A DNA stretch of 37,234 nt from an uncultured Pelagibacteraceae bacterium (GTDB taxonomy: Bacteria; Pseudomonadota; Alphaproteobacteria; Pelagibacterales; Pelagibacteraceae). Every line of letters starts with the position of its first letter. The stretch's first letter is position 1. Positions 1-9,193 of this stretch are shown piece by piece. The stretch is from the NCBI GenBank assembly GCA_902539235.1, contig CACBIC010000009.1, forward strand, positions 1-37,234. The letters are read 5' to 3'. The notes under the pieces are model-generated. The model was not told the DNA's origin. It was given only the letters and a program-made list of their open reading frames with translations, and searched no databases. The translations under genes and the position numbers were made by a program.

Positions 1-38
1 TTTCATCCCGAGGGTTCTAATTTTGTTTAGTGTATGTG

Positions 39-56
39 TTTAGAGTGTTCTCTAAA
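39..56. repeat. Short inverted repeat downstream of groEL
   Basis: A perfect 7-base stem (TTTAGAG / CTCTAAA) with a 4-base loop lies 11 bases beyond the groEL stop codon. The stem is AT-rich, and no run of U follows on the groEL strand, so it is not a convincing intrinsic terminator. It could be a weak 3'-end hairpin of the groEL transcript or chance. The first 67 bases hold nothing else I can identify. Confidence 0.25.
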
Positions 57-67
57 TGGAAACGTAT

Positions 68-1735
<1,668 letters not shown>

Positions 1736-1744
1736 CTATAAAGT

Positions 1745-2041
1745 TTATTTTTTACTTTTTGAAATTCCCATTATGTCTGATTCTTTCATAATGCTGTACT
1801 CTTTACCGTCAATTTTAACTTCAGTTCCAGACCATTTTCCGAATAAAACTATATCTCCAACTTTAACGTCCATTGCAGAAACTTTTCCACTTTCATTTTT
1901 AGCCCCAGGACCTACAGCTACAACTTCACCCTCCTGTGGTTTTTCCTTAGCAGTGTCTGGTATGATAATTCCGCCAGCAGTTTTTTCCTCACTGTCTAGC
2001 ACTTTAATAAGCACACGATCGTGCAGAGGTCTAAATTTCAT
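1745..2041 (-). CDS. groES: Co-chaperonin GroES (10 kDa)
   Basis: Heptameric lid of the GroEL chamber, cytoplasmic. The 98-residue protein has the normal length. Its N-terminus [13 protein letters not shown] is characteristic, and the mobile-loop region follows ([19 protein letters not shown], about residues 18-36). It is the first gene of the leftward groESL pair, with an AGGAG ribosome binding site about 9 bases upstream of its ATG. A sigma-32-like promoter candidate lies about 35-65 bases upstream, and I find no CIRCE operator. The pairing with groEL is the standard bacterial arrangement. Confidence 0.99.
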   Translation of the reverse strand: MKFRPLHDRVLIKVLDSEEKTAGGIIIPDTAKEKPQEGEVVAVGPGAKNESGKVSAMDVKVGDIVLFGKWSGTEVKIDGKEYSIMKESDIMGISKSKK

Positions 2042-2076
2042 ATGTATTTTCTCCTATAAATTTTTACTTAGTGTTG

Positions 2077-2104
2077 ATATGGTATGTTTTAACTATATTT
2101 CAAG
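2077..2104 (-). promoter_or_regulatory. Candidate heat-shock (sigma-32-like) promoter of groESL
   Basis: Read on the minus strand, CTTGAA (complement of 2099-2104) is followed after 16 bases by CCATAT (complement of 2077-2082). This resembles the alphaproteobacterial heat-shock consensus, CTTG-n16/18-CYTAT. It is correctly oriented and about 35 bases upstream of the groES ATG. The rest of the ~130-base gap (2042-2172) also holds the groES ribosome binding site (complement of 2051-2055) and an AAAGGAG site at 2154-2160 for the divergent gene. No CIRCE inverted repeat (TTAGCACTC-n9-GAGTGCTAA) is present. The match is by eye only. Confidence 0.45.
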
Positions 2105-2172
2105 AGGCAAAAATCATTAAAAAAACCATTAAATACTATATTTATGGTCATTAAAAGGAGAGAAACAGTAAA

Positions 2173-2979
2173 TTGAGAGAACTTAAACACTTAGAAGATA
2201 TATTCGAAAACTATGACACGTTTGTTATAGATTTATGGGGCGTTATGCACAACGGTGTAGTTCTCAATCCGAAAGCTATAGAGGCAGTAGACCAACTAAA
2301 AAAGAGTCTAAAGAAAATTGTATTTTTATCTAATGCGCCTAGGCCCAGCTCAAAAGTTATTAATTTTTTACTCAAAATGAAAATGGATAGAAAATTTCTT
2401 GATCATGTAGTCACCTCAGGCGAAGCAGCAATGCAAGCTATAAATCAAAAAAAATTTGGAAAGTCATTTTTTCATCTTGGACCAGAAAGAGATATTTCGG
2501 TGTTTGAAAAAGTAAAAGACAATAGAACTGATCTTCATGAATGTGACTTTATTTTGTGCACTGGGCTATTTGATGATTATGATAATGATTTAGATTATTA
2601 TAAGAAATTCTTATTAAAACATATCTCAAAAAAATTAATTTGCACTAATCCAGATTTAATAGTTCATAGGGGAAACACGGAAGAATTATGTGCAGGATCA
2701 GTGGCAAAAGTTTTTGAAGATCTTGGAGGTGAAGTCATTTATTTTGGTAAACCACACAAGGAGATTTATGATATGTGTTTTGGTTCTAATGAAAAAGTTT
2801 TAGCCATTGGCGATAACTTAAGAACAGATATTAAAGGAGCTAACAATTTAAAAATTGATTGTATATTTATATCTGAAGGGGTTCATCGAAAAGAATTCAA
2901 TAATTTTTCTGATCTTAATAAACTTTTAGAAAAATATGAAGTAAAAGCAAATTTTTTTCAAAAAGAGTTAAAGTGGTAG
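2173..2979 (+). CDS. HAD-superfamily class IIA hydrolase (TIGR01459-like)
   Basis: Probable cytoplasmic phosphatase of the haloacid dehalogenase superfamily; the substrate is not known. HAD motifs appear in order: nucleophile region IDLWGVMHNG with Asp20, motif II FLSNAPRPSS at about 53-62, the GKPHKEIYDM lysine region near 196-205, and the metal-binding Asp motif AIGDNLRTDIKGANN at about 214-228. The position two after the nucleophile is Trp rather than the Asp of typical HAD phosphatases; I believe this D-x-W form is typical of the TIGR01459 family. The start is TTG, supported by AAAGGAG 12 bases upstream and by the lack of a better in-frame ATG before the catalytic motif. It heads a tight rightward run into ribF. 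Confidence 0.88.
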   Translation: MRELKHLEDIFENYDTFVIDLWGVMHNGVVLNPKAIEAVDQLKKSLKKIVFLSNAPRPSSKVINFLLKMKMDRKFLDHVVTSGEAAMQAINQKKFGKSFFHLGPERDISVFEKVKDNRTDLHECDFILCTGLFDDYDNDLDYYKKFLLKHISKKLICTNPDLIVHRGNTEELCAGSVAKVFEDLGGEVIYFGKPHKEIYDMCFGSNEKVLAIGDNLRTDIKGANNLKIDCIFISEGVHRKEFNNFSDLNKLLEKYEVKANFFQKELKW

Positions 2980-2980
2980 A

Positions 2981-3889
2981 ATGAAAATTTACAAAAATCC
3001 AAATTTAAATTTAAAACATTGTAATGGTGTAATTGCAATTGGAAATTTTGATGGATTACATTTAGGCCATCAAAAAGTTATAAATGAAGGAAAGCGAAAA
3101 GCAAAAAAAAACAAATTACCTTTTGGAGTTATGACTTTTGAGCCAGTGCCTGTAATGTTTTTTAATAAAAAAATTAAAAATCATAGAATTAATTCTTTAG
3201 AGCAAAAAAAGATTCACCTTAAAAAATTTAAACTAGATTTTTTAATTATAATAAAATTTAATAAAAAATTTTCGTCTCAATCACCAGAACAGTTTATTAA
3301 AAAGATAATTTTTAAAAAAACTAAATGTAAATATTTATACGTCAGTAAAAATTTTAAGTTTGGTTTTAAAAGACAAGGTAATATCTCAACGCTTAAAAAA
3401 TTTGAAAAAAAATACAACTTTAAAAATATTGTAACTCAACCATTTAAAAAAAATAACAAAACGATTTCATCTACTTTTATAAGAAAAAAAATAAGATTGG
3501 GCAAAATCGAAGAAGTAAATAGATTATTAGGTCGTAGTTGGTGTGTTATTGGAAACGTAATTAAAGGACAGAGAAGAGGACGTAAAATTGGCTTTCCAAC
3601 GTGTAATTTAAAATTAAATGATTACGTTGTCCCAAAGCTTGGAGTTTACGCTGTTAAAGTTAAAAGTAATAACTTTTACAAAAATGGTATAGCAAATGTA
3701 GGTTATAGACCTACTTTTAATGGACAAAAATTATTATTAGAGACAAATATCTTTGGAATTAATAAAAATTTATATAATAAAGTGATAGGTATAAACTTTA
3801 AAAAATTTATAAGACCAGAAAAGAAATTTAGAAATTTGAAATATTTAAAAAAACAAATCAAACTTGATATAAAACAGGCAAGCAAATAA
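2981..3889 (+). CDS. ribF: Bifunctional riboflavin kinase / FAD synthetase
   Basis: Converts riboflavin to FMN and then FAD in the cytoplasm. The N-terminal FAD synthetase (nucleotidyltransferase) domain shows IGNFDGLHLGHQKV at about 20-33, the HxGH-type adenylyl-transfer motif. The linker STFIRKKI near 163-170 is also family-typical. The C-terminal riboflavin kinase domain begins near residue 183 with GRKIGFPTCNL and ends with the RPTFNG segment near 244-249. At 302 residues it is near normal length. It begins one base after the upstream HAD gene and overlaps ileS by one base. ribF-ileS-lspA is a widely conserved bacterial order, which strengthens the call. Confidence 0.97.
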   Translation: MKIYKNPNLNLKHCNGVIAIGNFDGLHLGHQKVINEGKRKAKKNKLPFGVMTFEPVPVMFFNKKIKNHRINSLEQKKIHLKKFKLDFLIIIKFNKKFSSQSPEQFIKKIIFKKTKCKYLYVSKNFKFGFKRQGNISTLKKFEKKYNFKNIVTQPFKKNNKTISSTFIRKKIRLGKIEEVNRLLGRSWCVIGNVIKGQRRGRKIGFPTCNLKLNDYVVPKLGVYAVKVKSNNFYKNGIANVGYRPTFNGQKLLLETNIFGINKNLYNKVIGINFKKFIRPEKKFRNLKYLKKQIKLDIKQASK

Positions 3890-6618
3890 TGTCGAAAGAT
3901 ACTTTACAACTTCCCAAGACAGCTTTCTCGATGAAGGCTAGTTTGCCGTTAAAAGAACCTGAAATTTTGAAGAAATGGGAAAAAAATAAAATTTTTGAAA
4001 AGTTAAGAAAAAAGTCTAAGGGAAAAGAAAAATTTATACTTCATGACGGTCCACCTTATGCGAATGGCCATATACATATGGGTACTGCGTTAAATAAAAT
4101 TTTAAAAGATATGATTACTCGCTTTCATCAAATGAATGGCAAGGACTCAGTTTACGTTCCTGGCTGGGATTGTCATGGACTTCCAATAGAATGGAAGATT
4201 GAGGAACAGTATAAAAAAAAGAAAAAAAATAAAGACGAAGTACCTATTAAAGATTTTAGACAAGAATGCAGGGAATTCGCAAAAAGCTGGATTGATGTTC
4301 ATATCAAAGAATTTAAACGATTGGGAGTAGTCGGAGATTTCGAAAATTATTATTCCACAATGAGTTACGAAGCAGAGGCTCAAATTGTAAGAGAATTAGG
4401 TAAATTTCTTTTAGATGGAAGTTTATATCAAGGTTTTAAACCAGTTCTTTGGTCTACTGTTGAAAAAACCGCTTTAGCTGATGCAGAAGTAGAATATTTA
4501 GATCACACTTCTAATACGATCTACGTTGCATTTAAAGTTAAAGAGACAAATAAAGACTTTCTTAAAGATACAAACGTAATAATTTGGACGACTACGCCAT
4601 GGACTATACCTGCCAATAAAGCATTAGCTTTTAATAGTAATATTGAATACACAATACTAGAAATTGATAATCTTGAACATTTTAAAGATAAGAGAATAGT
4701 TGTTGCAAAAAATTTAATTGAATCAATAACTAAAGCATGTGAAATTAAAAGTTATAAAGAATTAAAGACTTTTAAAGGTTCAGAATTTACAGGAACAATA
4801 TGTAGCCATCCATTTCTCAAACTGGATTTTGACTATAATGTTCCAATGTTAGATGCTCAATTTGTAAATTTAGAACAAGGAACAGGAATCGTTCATTGTG
4901 CTCCAAGTCACGGTCCAGATGATTTTAATTTGTGTTTAAAAAACAATATACCATCACTTTACACAGTTGATAACGCTGGTGTTTATACTAAGGAGGTACC
5001 TTATTTTACAAATACACATGTATTTAAAGCTGACCCGATAGTTATAGAAAAATTAAAAAAGCAAAATAAATTGCTTAAATCTGATAAACTTAATCATAGC
5101 TACCCTCATTCTTGGAGATCTAAGGCTCCATTAATTTATAGAGCAACACCTCAATGGTTTATTTCTATGCAAAAAAATAAATTAAGAGATAAAGCTGTTA
5201 AAGCTATAAATGAGACTATCTTCTATCCCAACAAGGGAAAGGATAGACTTTTATCAATGATTGAAGGAAGGCCAGATTGGTGTGTTTCAAGACAAAGAGT
5301 CTGGGGAGTGCCATTACCAATTTTTATAAATAAAAAAACAAAAGAGCCATTAAGAGATCAAAAAATTATAGATAGAATTGCCTCTATCTATGAAAAGCAA
5401 GGCTCCGATTGTTGGTTTACAGATGATGCAAAAATTTTCTTAGGTGATGACTATGATGCAAGAGATTATGAAAAACTTAAAGATATTGTTGAGGTATGGT
5501 TTGATAGTGGCTCGACACATAGTTTTGTTTTAGAAAAAAGAAAAGATTTAAAATGGCCTGCAGACATGTATTTAGAGGGATCCGATCAACATAGGGGTTG
5601 GTTTCATTCTTCTTTACTAGAGTCGTGCGGCACTAGAGGAAAAGCACCATTTAAAAGTATTCTCTCACATGGTTTCGTTGTAGATGGCAAAGGTATGAAA
5701 ATGTCTAAATCTATGGGTAACGTTATCTCTCCAGAAGATATTTTAAAAAATTATGGCGCAGACATACTTAGAGTATGGGCTTCAGCATCTGATTATGCAG
5801 AAGATTTAAGAATAGATAAAAATATTTTAATACAGCATGCAGAGTCTTATAGAAAAATAAGAAATACCTTTAGATTTATGCTTGGAAATTTAAAAGACAA
5901 TTTTGAAAAACAAAATTTTCAAAAAATTAAACTTAACGAATTTGATGAATTAGAGCAATTCATTTTACATAAATTATTTTCAATTAATCAATCTGTAGAC
6001 GAAAATTTGAAAAACTATAATTTTCATAAAATGTATAAAGATCTATTGAATTTTTGTACACTAGATCTTTCTTCTTTTTATTTTGATATAAGAAAAGACG
6101 TTTTGTACTGTGATAGCATAAATTCTAAAAAAAGAAAAAATTGTATAATTGTTTTAAACATAATTTTAGAAAGCTTATTAAAGTGGTTTGCTCCAATTTT
6201 AGTTTTTACTACTGAGGAAATTTATAGTTTGGTAAATAAAAATAATTCTGAAAGTATTCATGAAAATAATTTCGTAAAAATTCCTGCTAAATGGAAGAAT
6301 GAAAAGCTAAATGAAAAATGGTCAAATTTATTTAGAATTAAACAAGAGGCGAATATTGCTATCGAAGAGAAAAGGGCTAACAAAGAAATTGGATCGAGTT
6401 TAGAGGCAGAAATAAAATTAATTCTAAAAAAAGATAAATTTGAACTTCTCGATAAATTAGATTTAGCAGATTATTTTATTGTTTCAAAAGCAGAGAAAGA
6501 ATTATCAAAAAATGATGATATTAAGATTGAAGTGAAAAAGGCCCAAGGACAAAAATGTGAAAGATGTTGGAAAATTTTAGAGAAAAAATGTGAAAGAGAA
6601 AGTTGTCCGATTAAATAG
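3889..6618 (+). CDS. ileS: Isoleucyl-tRNA synthetase
   Basis: Class I aminoacyl-tRNA synthetase that charges tRNA-Ile in the cytoplasm, with an editing domain that removes Val-tRNA. The HIGH-box equivalent appears in PPYANGHIHMG at about 55-65 and the KMSKS loop at about 604-608. The editing-domain signature VIIWTTTPWTIPANKAL lies around 230-250. Length (909) fits the bacterial family. The C-terminal zinc-binding element is short: a C-x2-C-W pair and two further cysteines within the last 22 residues, after which the protein stops at CPIK, so the usual ribbon is compressed. ATG start overlapping the ribF stop. Confidence 0.98.
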   Translation: MSKDTLQLPKTAFSMKASLPLKEPEILKKWEKNKIFEKLRKKSKGKEKFILHDGPPYANGHIHMGTALNKILKDMITRFHQMNGKDSVYVPGWDCHGLPIEWKIEEQYKKKKKNKDEVPIKDFRQECREFAKSWIDVHIKEFKRLGVVGDFENYYSTMSYEAEAQIVRELGKFLLDGSLYQGFKPVLWSTVEKTALADAEVEYLDHTSNTIYVAFKVKETNKDFLKDTNVIIWTTTPWTIPANKALAFNSNIEYTILEIDNLEHFKDKRIVVAKNLIESITKACEIKSYKELKTFKGSEFTGTICSHPFLKLDFDYNVPMLDAQFVNLEQGTGIVHCAPSHGPDDFNLCLKNNIPSLYTVDNAGVYTKEVPYFTNTHVFKADPIVIEKLKKQNKLLKSDKLNHSYPHSWRSKAPLIYRATPQWFISMQKNKLRDKAVKAINETIFYPNKGKDRLLSMIEGRPDWCVSRQRVWGVPLPIFINKKTKEPLRDQKIIDRIASIYEKQGSDCWFTDDAKIFLGDDYDARDYEKLKDIVEVWFDSGSTHSFVLEKRKDLKWPADMYLEGSDQHRGWFHSSLLESCGTRGKAPFKSILSHGFVVDGKGMKMSKSMGNVISPEDILKNYGADILRVWASASDYAEDLRIDKNILIQHAESYRKIRNTFRFMLGNLKDNFEKQNFQKIKLNEFDELEQFILHKLFSINQSVDENLKNYNFHKMYKDLLNFCTLDLSSFYFDIRKDVLYCDSINSKKRKNCIIVLNIILESLLKWFAPILVFTTEEIYSLVNKNNSESIHENNFVKIPAKWKNEKLNEKWSNLFRIKQEANIAIEEKRANKEIGSSLEAEIKLILKKDKFELLDKLDLADYFIVSKAEKELSKNDDIKIEVKKAQGQKCERCWKILEKKCERESCPIK

Positions 6619-6630
6619 AAAACCAATATT

Positions 6631-7140
6631 TTGATTGATCTTAAAGAAATAAAAAACAACATACTTAAAAAAGAAAATTGTTATTTTCTCGTGATCATTC
6701 TTTTTATTTTTGGTTTAGACAGATACTCAAAAATTGAAATCATAAATAATTTTAGCGATACCAGATTCTATCTCAATGATTTTTTAAATTTTGATTTAAT
6801 CTGGAATACGGGTATTGGATTCGGTCTATTAAAATCTAACACCGCACTATTTTATAATTTAATATCAACATTAATAGGTTTAGTAGTTATAATACTTTTC
6901 TTTCTTGCTTTGAGAAGTAAAAGCTTTGATAAAATTATCTACTCAATCATAATTGGTGGAGCTTTAGGAAATTTATACGATAGAGTTTTTTATAATGCAG
7001 TACCAGATTTTATTGATATACATTACAAAAACTTTCACTGGTTTACTTTTAATATTGCAGATATATTTATTACAGTGGGAATAATAGCATTAATTATTTA
7101 TGATTTTTTTAAAATCAATAAAAACTATGAGAAAAATTAA
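6631..7140 (+). CDS. lspA: Lipoprotein signal peptidase (signal peptidase II)
   Basis: Inner-membrane aspartyl protease that cleaves the signal peptide of prolipoproteins ahead of the lipid-modified cysteine. The catalytic aspartates are visible as Asp117 in GNLYDRVF and Asp144 in FNIADIFI. The early GLDRYSK motif follows the first membrane helix, and about four hydrophobic segments are present. At 169 residues it has normal length. I accept the TTG start 12 bases after ileS, because the first helix begins about 17 residues in and no good ATG precedes it. It follows ileS as in many bacteria. Its last 14 bases overlap the start of a small lipoprotein gene, a likely substrate. Confidence 0.95.
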   Translation: MIDLKEIKNNILKKENCYFLVIILFIFGLDRYSKIEIINNFSDTRFYLNDFLNFDLIWNTGIGFGLLKSNTALFYNLISTLIGLVVIILFFLALRSKSFDKIIYSIIIGGALGNLYDRVFYNAVPDFIDIHYKNFHWFTFNIADIFITVGIIALIIYDFFKINKNYEKN

Positions 7141-7441
7141 ATATTTATTTCTTTTTTTATTTTTGATTTCATGTGCAACAGCTGAGGATGCAAAGAAAGT
7201 CTTTAGAAATGAAAAAGTAAAAACCACAGATGAATTTCTTGTAAAGAAAAAACAACCATTAGAACTTCCGCCAGATTATAACAATATTCCAAAGCCTAAT
7301 TCTTTAGGGGAAAAAAATAAAAGAAAAAATCTTGAGGAAAAAAGCATAAAAGAGATACTTAATGCAGATGAAAATTCAAGTAAAAGTTCAAGCAAAGGTT
7401 CAACCACAGAACAATCTATAATTAACCAAATTCGCAAGTGA
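7127..7441 (+). CDS. Small lipoprotein, BamF-like (DUF3035 family)
   Basis: Predicted 104-residue outer-membrane lipoprotein. The N-terminus from the ATG at 7127 is MRKIKYLFLFLFLISC, a short signal peptide with lipobox L-I-S-C and Cys16 as the lipidation site. The mature part has the segment DEFLV followed by PLELPPDYNNIPKP. I recognise this as the DUF3035 pattern, the alphaproteobacterial BamF subunit of the outer-membrane protein assembly machine. The rest is charged and Lys/Ser-rich, probably disordered. A longer reading from 7100 is possible but would add nine residues before the signal peptide, so I reject it. The gene overlaps lspA by 14 bases and its TGA overlaps the pgi GTG. Family assignment is from memory of the motif. 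Confidence 0.7.
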   Translation: MRKIKYLFLFLFLISCATAEDAKKVFRNEKVKTTDEFLVKKKQPLELPPDYNNIPKPNSLGEKNKRKNLEEKSIKEILNADENSSKSSSKGSTTEQSIINQIRK

Positions 7442-8643
7442 TTTTAACCAGAAACAGTATTCAAAAAAAATATTTAAATAAAAAAATACTCAAGTCATTT
7501 TCTGAAGAATTTAATAAAATTTTTAATAATCTTGATATTAATTTAGATGACTCCAAGACTACTTTAAATATTTTAAGTAAAAAATTTAAATTTAACTTCA
7601 AATTACAAAATCTCAAAAAATTTAAAAAATTTAAAAAAATAGCTATTATTGGTATGGGTGGTTCGATTTTAGGAACTGAGGCGATTTATTATTTTTTAAA
7701 ACAAAAAATAAAAAAAGAAATTTATTTTTTTGATAACATAGATAGTGAAAAATTAACTAAATTCAAAAAGCTAAATGATACAAAAAAAACTCTTTTTATA
7801 GTAATCTCAAAATCTGGTAATACTGTTGAGACTCTTACAAACTTATTATCGCTTAATTTAATTAAAAAAAACGCAAAAAATATAATTATAATTTCCGAGA
7901 AAAAAAATAGTCCTTTATATTTACTATCCAAAAAATTTAATTTGTTTCTAGTAGAACATAAAAGTTATATTGGTGGAAGATACTCAGTTTTATCTGAGGT
8001 AGGTATGTTGCCTGCTTATTTGTTCGGATTGAGTATAATTCAACTCAGAAAAAATATTAGAAAATATTTCTTAGGTAAACACAGATCTTTTTTAAAAGAT
8101 AGCTCTATTAAACTTGCAAACTTAATTAAACAAAAAAAAATAAATAACCTGATTTTTTTAAATTATGTTCCGAAATTGGATAAATTTCTTTTTTGGTGTC
8201 AGCAACTAATTGGAGAAAGTCTTGGAAAAAAAACAAAAGGTTTTTTACCGGTAGTGTCCCCAGCACCTAAAGATCATCATAGTCTTCTACAGCTATATCT
8301 TGATGGGCCAAAGGATAAGTTATTTTGTTTTTTTTCTGCTAAAATTAAATCTTACAATAAAATTAATTCTAAAAAATATTTAAAAAATATTAATTATTTG
8401 AACAATAAGACGCTCGAGAATATAAAAGATGCTCAGAGAAAAGCTTTAATACAAACCTTTAAAAAACACAAAGTTCCTTTTAGAGAATTTATAATTAAAA
8501 AATTAGATGAAAAAACTTTATCAGAACTTTTTTCTTACTTCATATTAGAAACTATTATGATTGGTAAATTAATAAAAGTTAACCCATTTGATCAACCGTC
8601 TGTAGAGCAAGTAAAGATTGCTACTAAAAAAATTCTTAAGTAA
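7438..8643 (+). CDS. pgi: Glucose-6-phosphate isomerase, short form
   Basis: Interconverts glucose-6-phosphate and fructose-6-phosphate in central carbon metabolism. Motifs: sugar-phosphate-binding IGMGGSILG at about 71-79 and SKSGNTVET at 124-132, signature IGGRYSVLS at 178-186, catalytic Glu260 in QLIGESLGKK, His280/281 in PKDHHSLLQ, and C-terminal FDQPSVEQVK at 384-393 with the catalytic Lys393. In the last motif the usual Gly is Ser. At 401 residues it is much shorter than the ~550-residue E. coli form but keeps the active site, so it looks functional rather than truncated. It uses a GTG start inside the previous gene's stop (GTGA). Its 3' end overlaps the convergent rsmD by 8 bases. Confidence 0.92.
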   Translation: MILTRNSIQKKYLNKKILKSFSEEFNKIFNNLDINLDDSKTTLNILSKKFKFNFKLQNLKKFKKFKKIAIIGMGGSILGTEAIYYFLKQKIKKEIYFFDNIDSEKLTKFKKLNDTKKTLFIVISKSGNTVETLTNLLSLNLIKKNAKNIIIISEKKNSPLYLLSKKFNLFLVEHKSYIGGRYSVLSEVGMLPAYLFGLSIIQLRKNIRKYFLGKHRSFLKDSSIKLANLIKQKKINNLIFLNYVPKLDKFLFWCQQLIGESLGKKTKGFLPVVSPAPKDHHSLLQLYLDGPKDKLFCFFSAKIKSYNKINSKKYLKNINYLNNKTLENIKDAQRKALIQTFKKHKVPFREFIIKKLDEKTLSELFSYFILETIMIGKLIKVNPFDQPSVEQVKIATKKILK

Positions 8644-9193
8644 ATATTCCAAAAATTATCTTTGAACGACCATATTCTTTGATTAGTATTGGTTGCAATA
8701 TGTCTTTAAAATTATCTTTTGACTTTTTTTCTCTATGAATAATAACCAAGTGTCTCTTGTTAAAAATTTTATTAATTTTAATCATTTTTAAATTTTCTAT
8801 AAATTCTAAATCAGCAAAGGGAGGATCCAAAAAAAAAATGCTAAATTTAACTTTAAATCCATTTATTACATCTTCAATTTTGTTATTAATAGCTCTTGAA
8901 TTTTGAGGAACCTTTAAATTTTCTAAGTTATTTTCAAGAATTTTGAAAGCATTTTTTTCTTGTTCAATAAAAGTCACTTTATTTGCACCGCGCGAAATAC
9001 ATTCTATACCAAAGGAACCTATACCTGAGTAGAGATCTAAAATATCTGAACCTTCAATTCTAATATTTAACTTATTTGAATGCATCAAAATATTAAAAAT
9101 ATTTTCTCTTACAGAGTCTTTTAAAGGTCTAATTTTTCCTACTCTAAGAAATTGAATTAATTTACCTTTAAATTTTCCACCTATTATTCTCAT
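8636..9193 (-). CDS. rsmD: 16S rRNA (guanine-966-N2) methyltransferase
   Basis: S-adenosylmethionine-dependent enzyme that methylates G966 of 16S rRNA during 30S assembly. It begins MRIIGGKFKGK with the RPLKDSVRENIFNIL segment at 22-36, typical of RsmD. The SAM-binding motif is ILDLYSGIGSFGIE at about 51-64, and the catalytic DPPF motif is at 123-126. Length (185) is normal. The start codon overlaps the purD stop by one base, so the two are probably co-transcribed. The stop end overlaps pgi on the other strand by 8 bases. Confidence 0.94.
   Translation of the reverse strand: MRIIGGKFKGKLIQFLRVGKIRPLKDSVRENIFNILMHSNKLNIRIEGSDILDLYSGIGSFGIECISRGANKVTFIEQEKNAFKILENNLENLKVPQNSRAINNKIEDVINGFKVKFSIFFLDPPFADLEFIENLKMIKINKIFNKRHLVIIHREKKSKDNFKDILQPILIKEYGRSKIIFGIFT

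Noticed and set aside
39..56. Intrinsic terminator of groEL
   Set aside because: The hairpin is short and AT-rich, with no U-tract after it on the groEL strand; kept only as an inverted repeat.
2042..2172. CIRCE operator before groES
   Set aside because: No inverted repeat resembling TTAGCACTC-n9-GAGTGCTAA is present.
7615..7639. Three tandem A6-7/T3 units within pgi that could look like a phase-variable tract
   Set aside because: It encodes a Lys-Phe-Lys-Lys repeat in an AT-rich gene; unit length keeps the frame, and similar A/T runs occur throughout the window.
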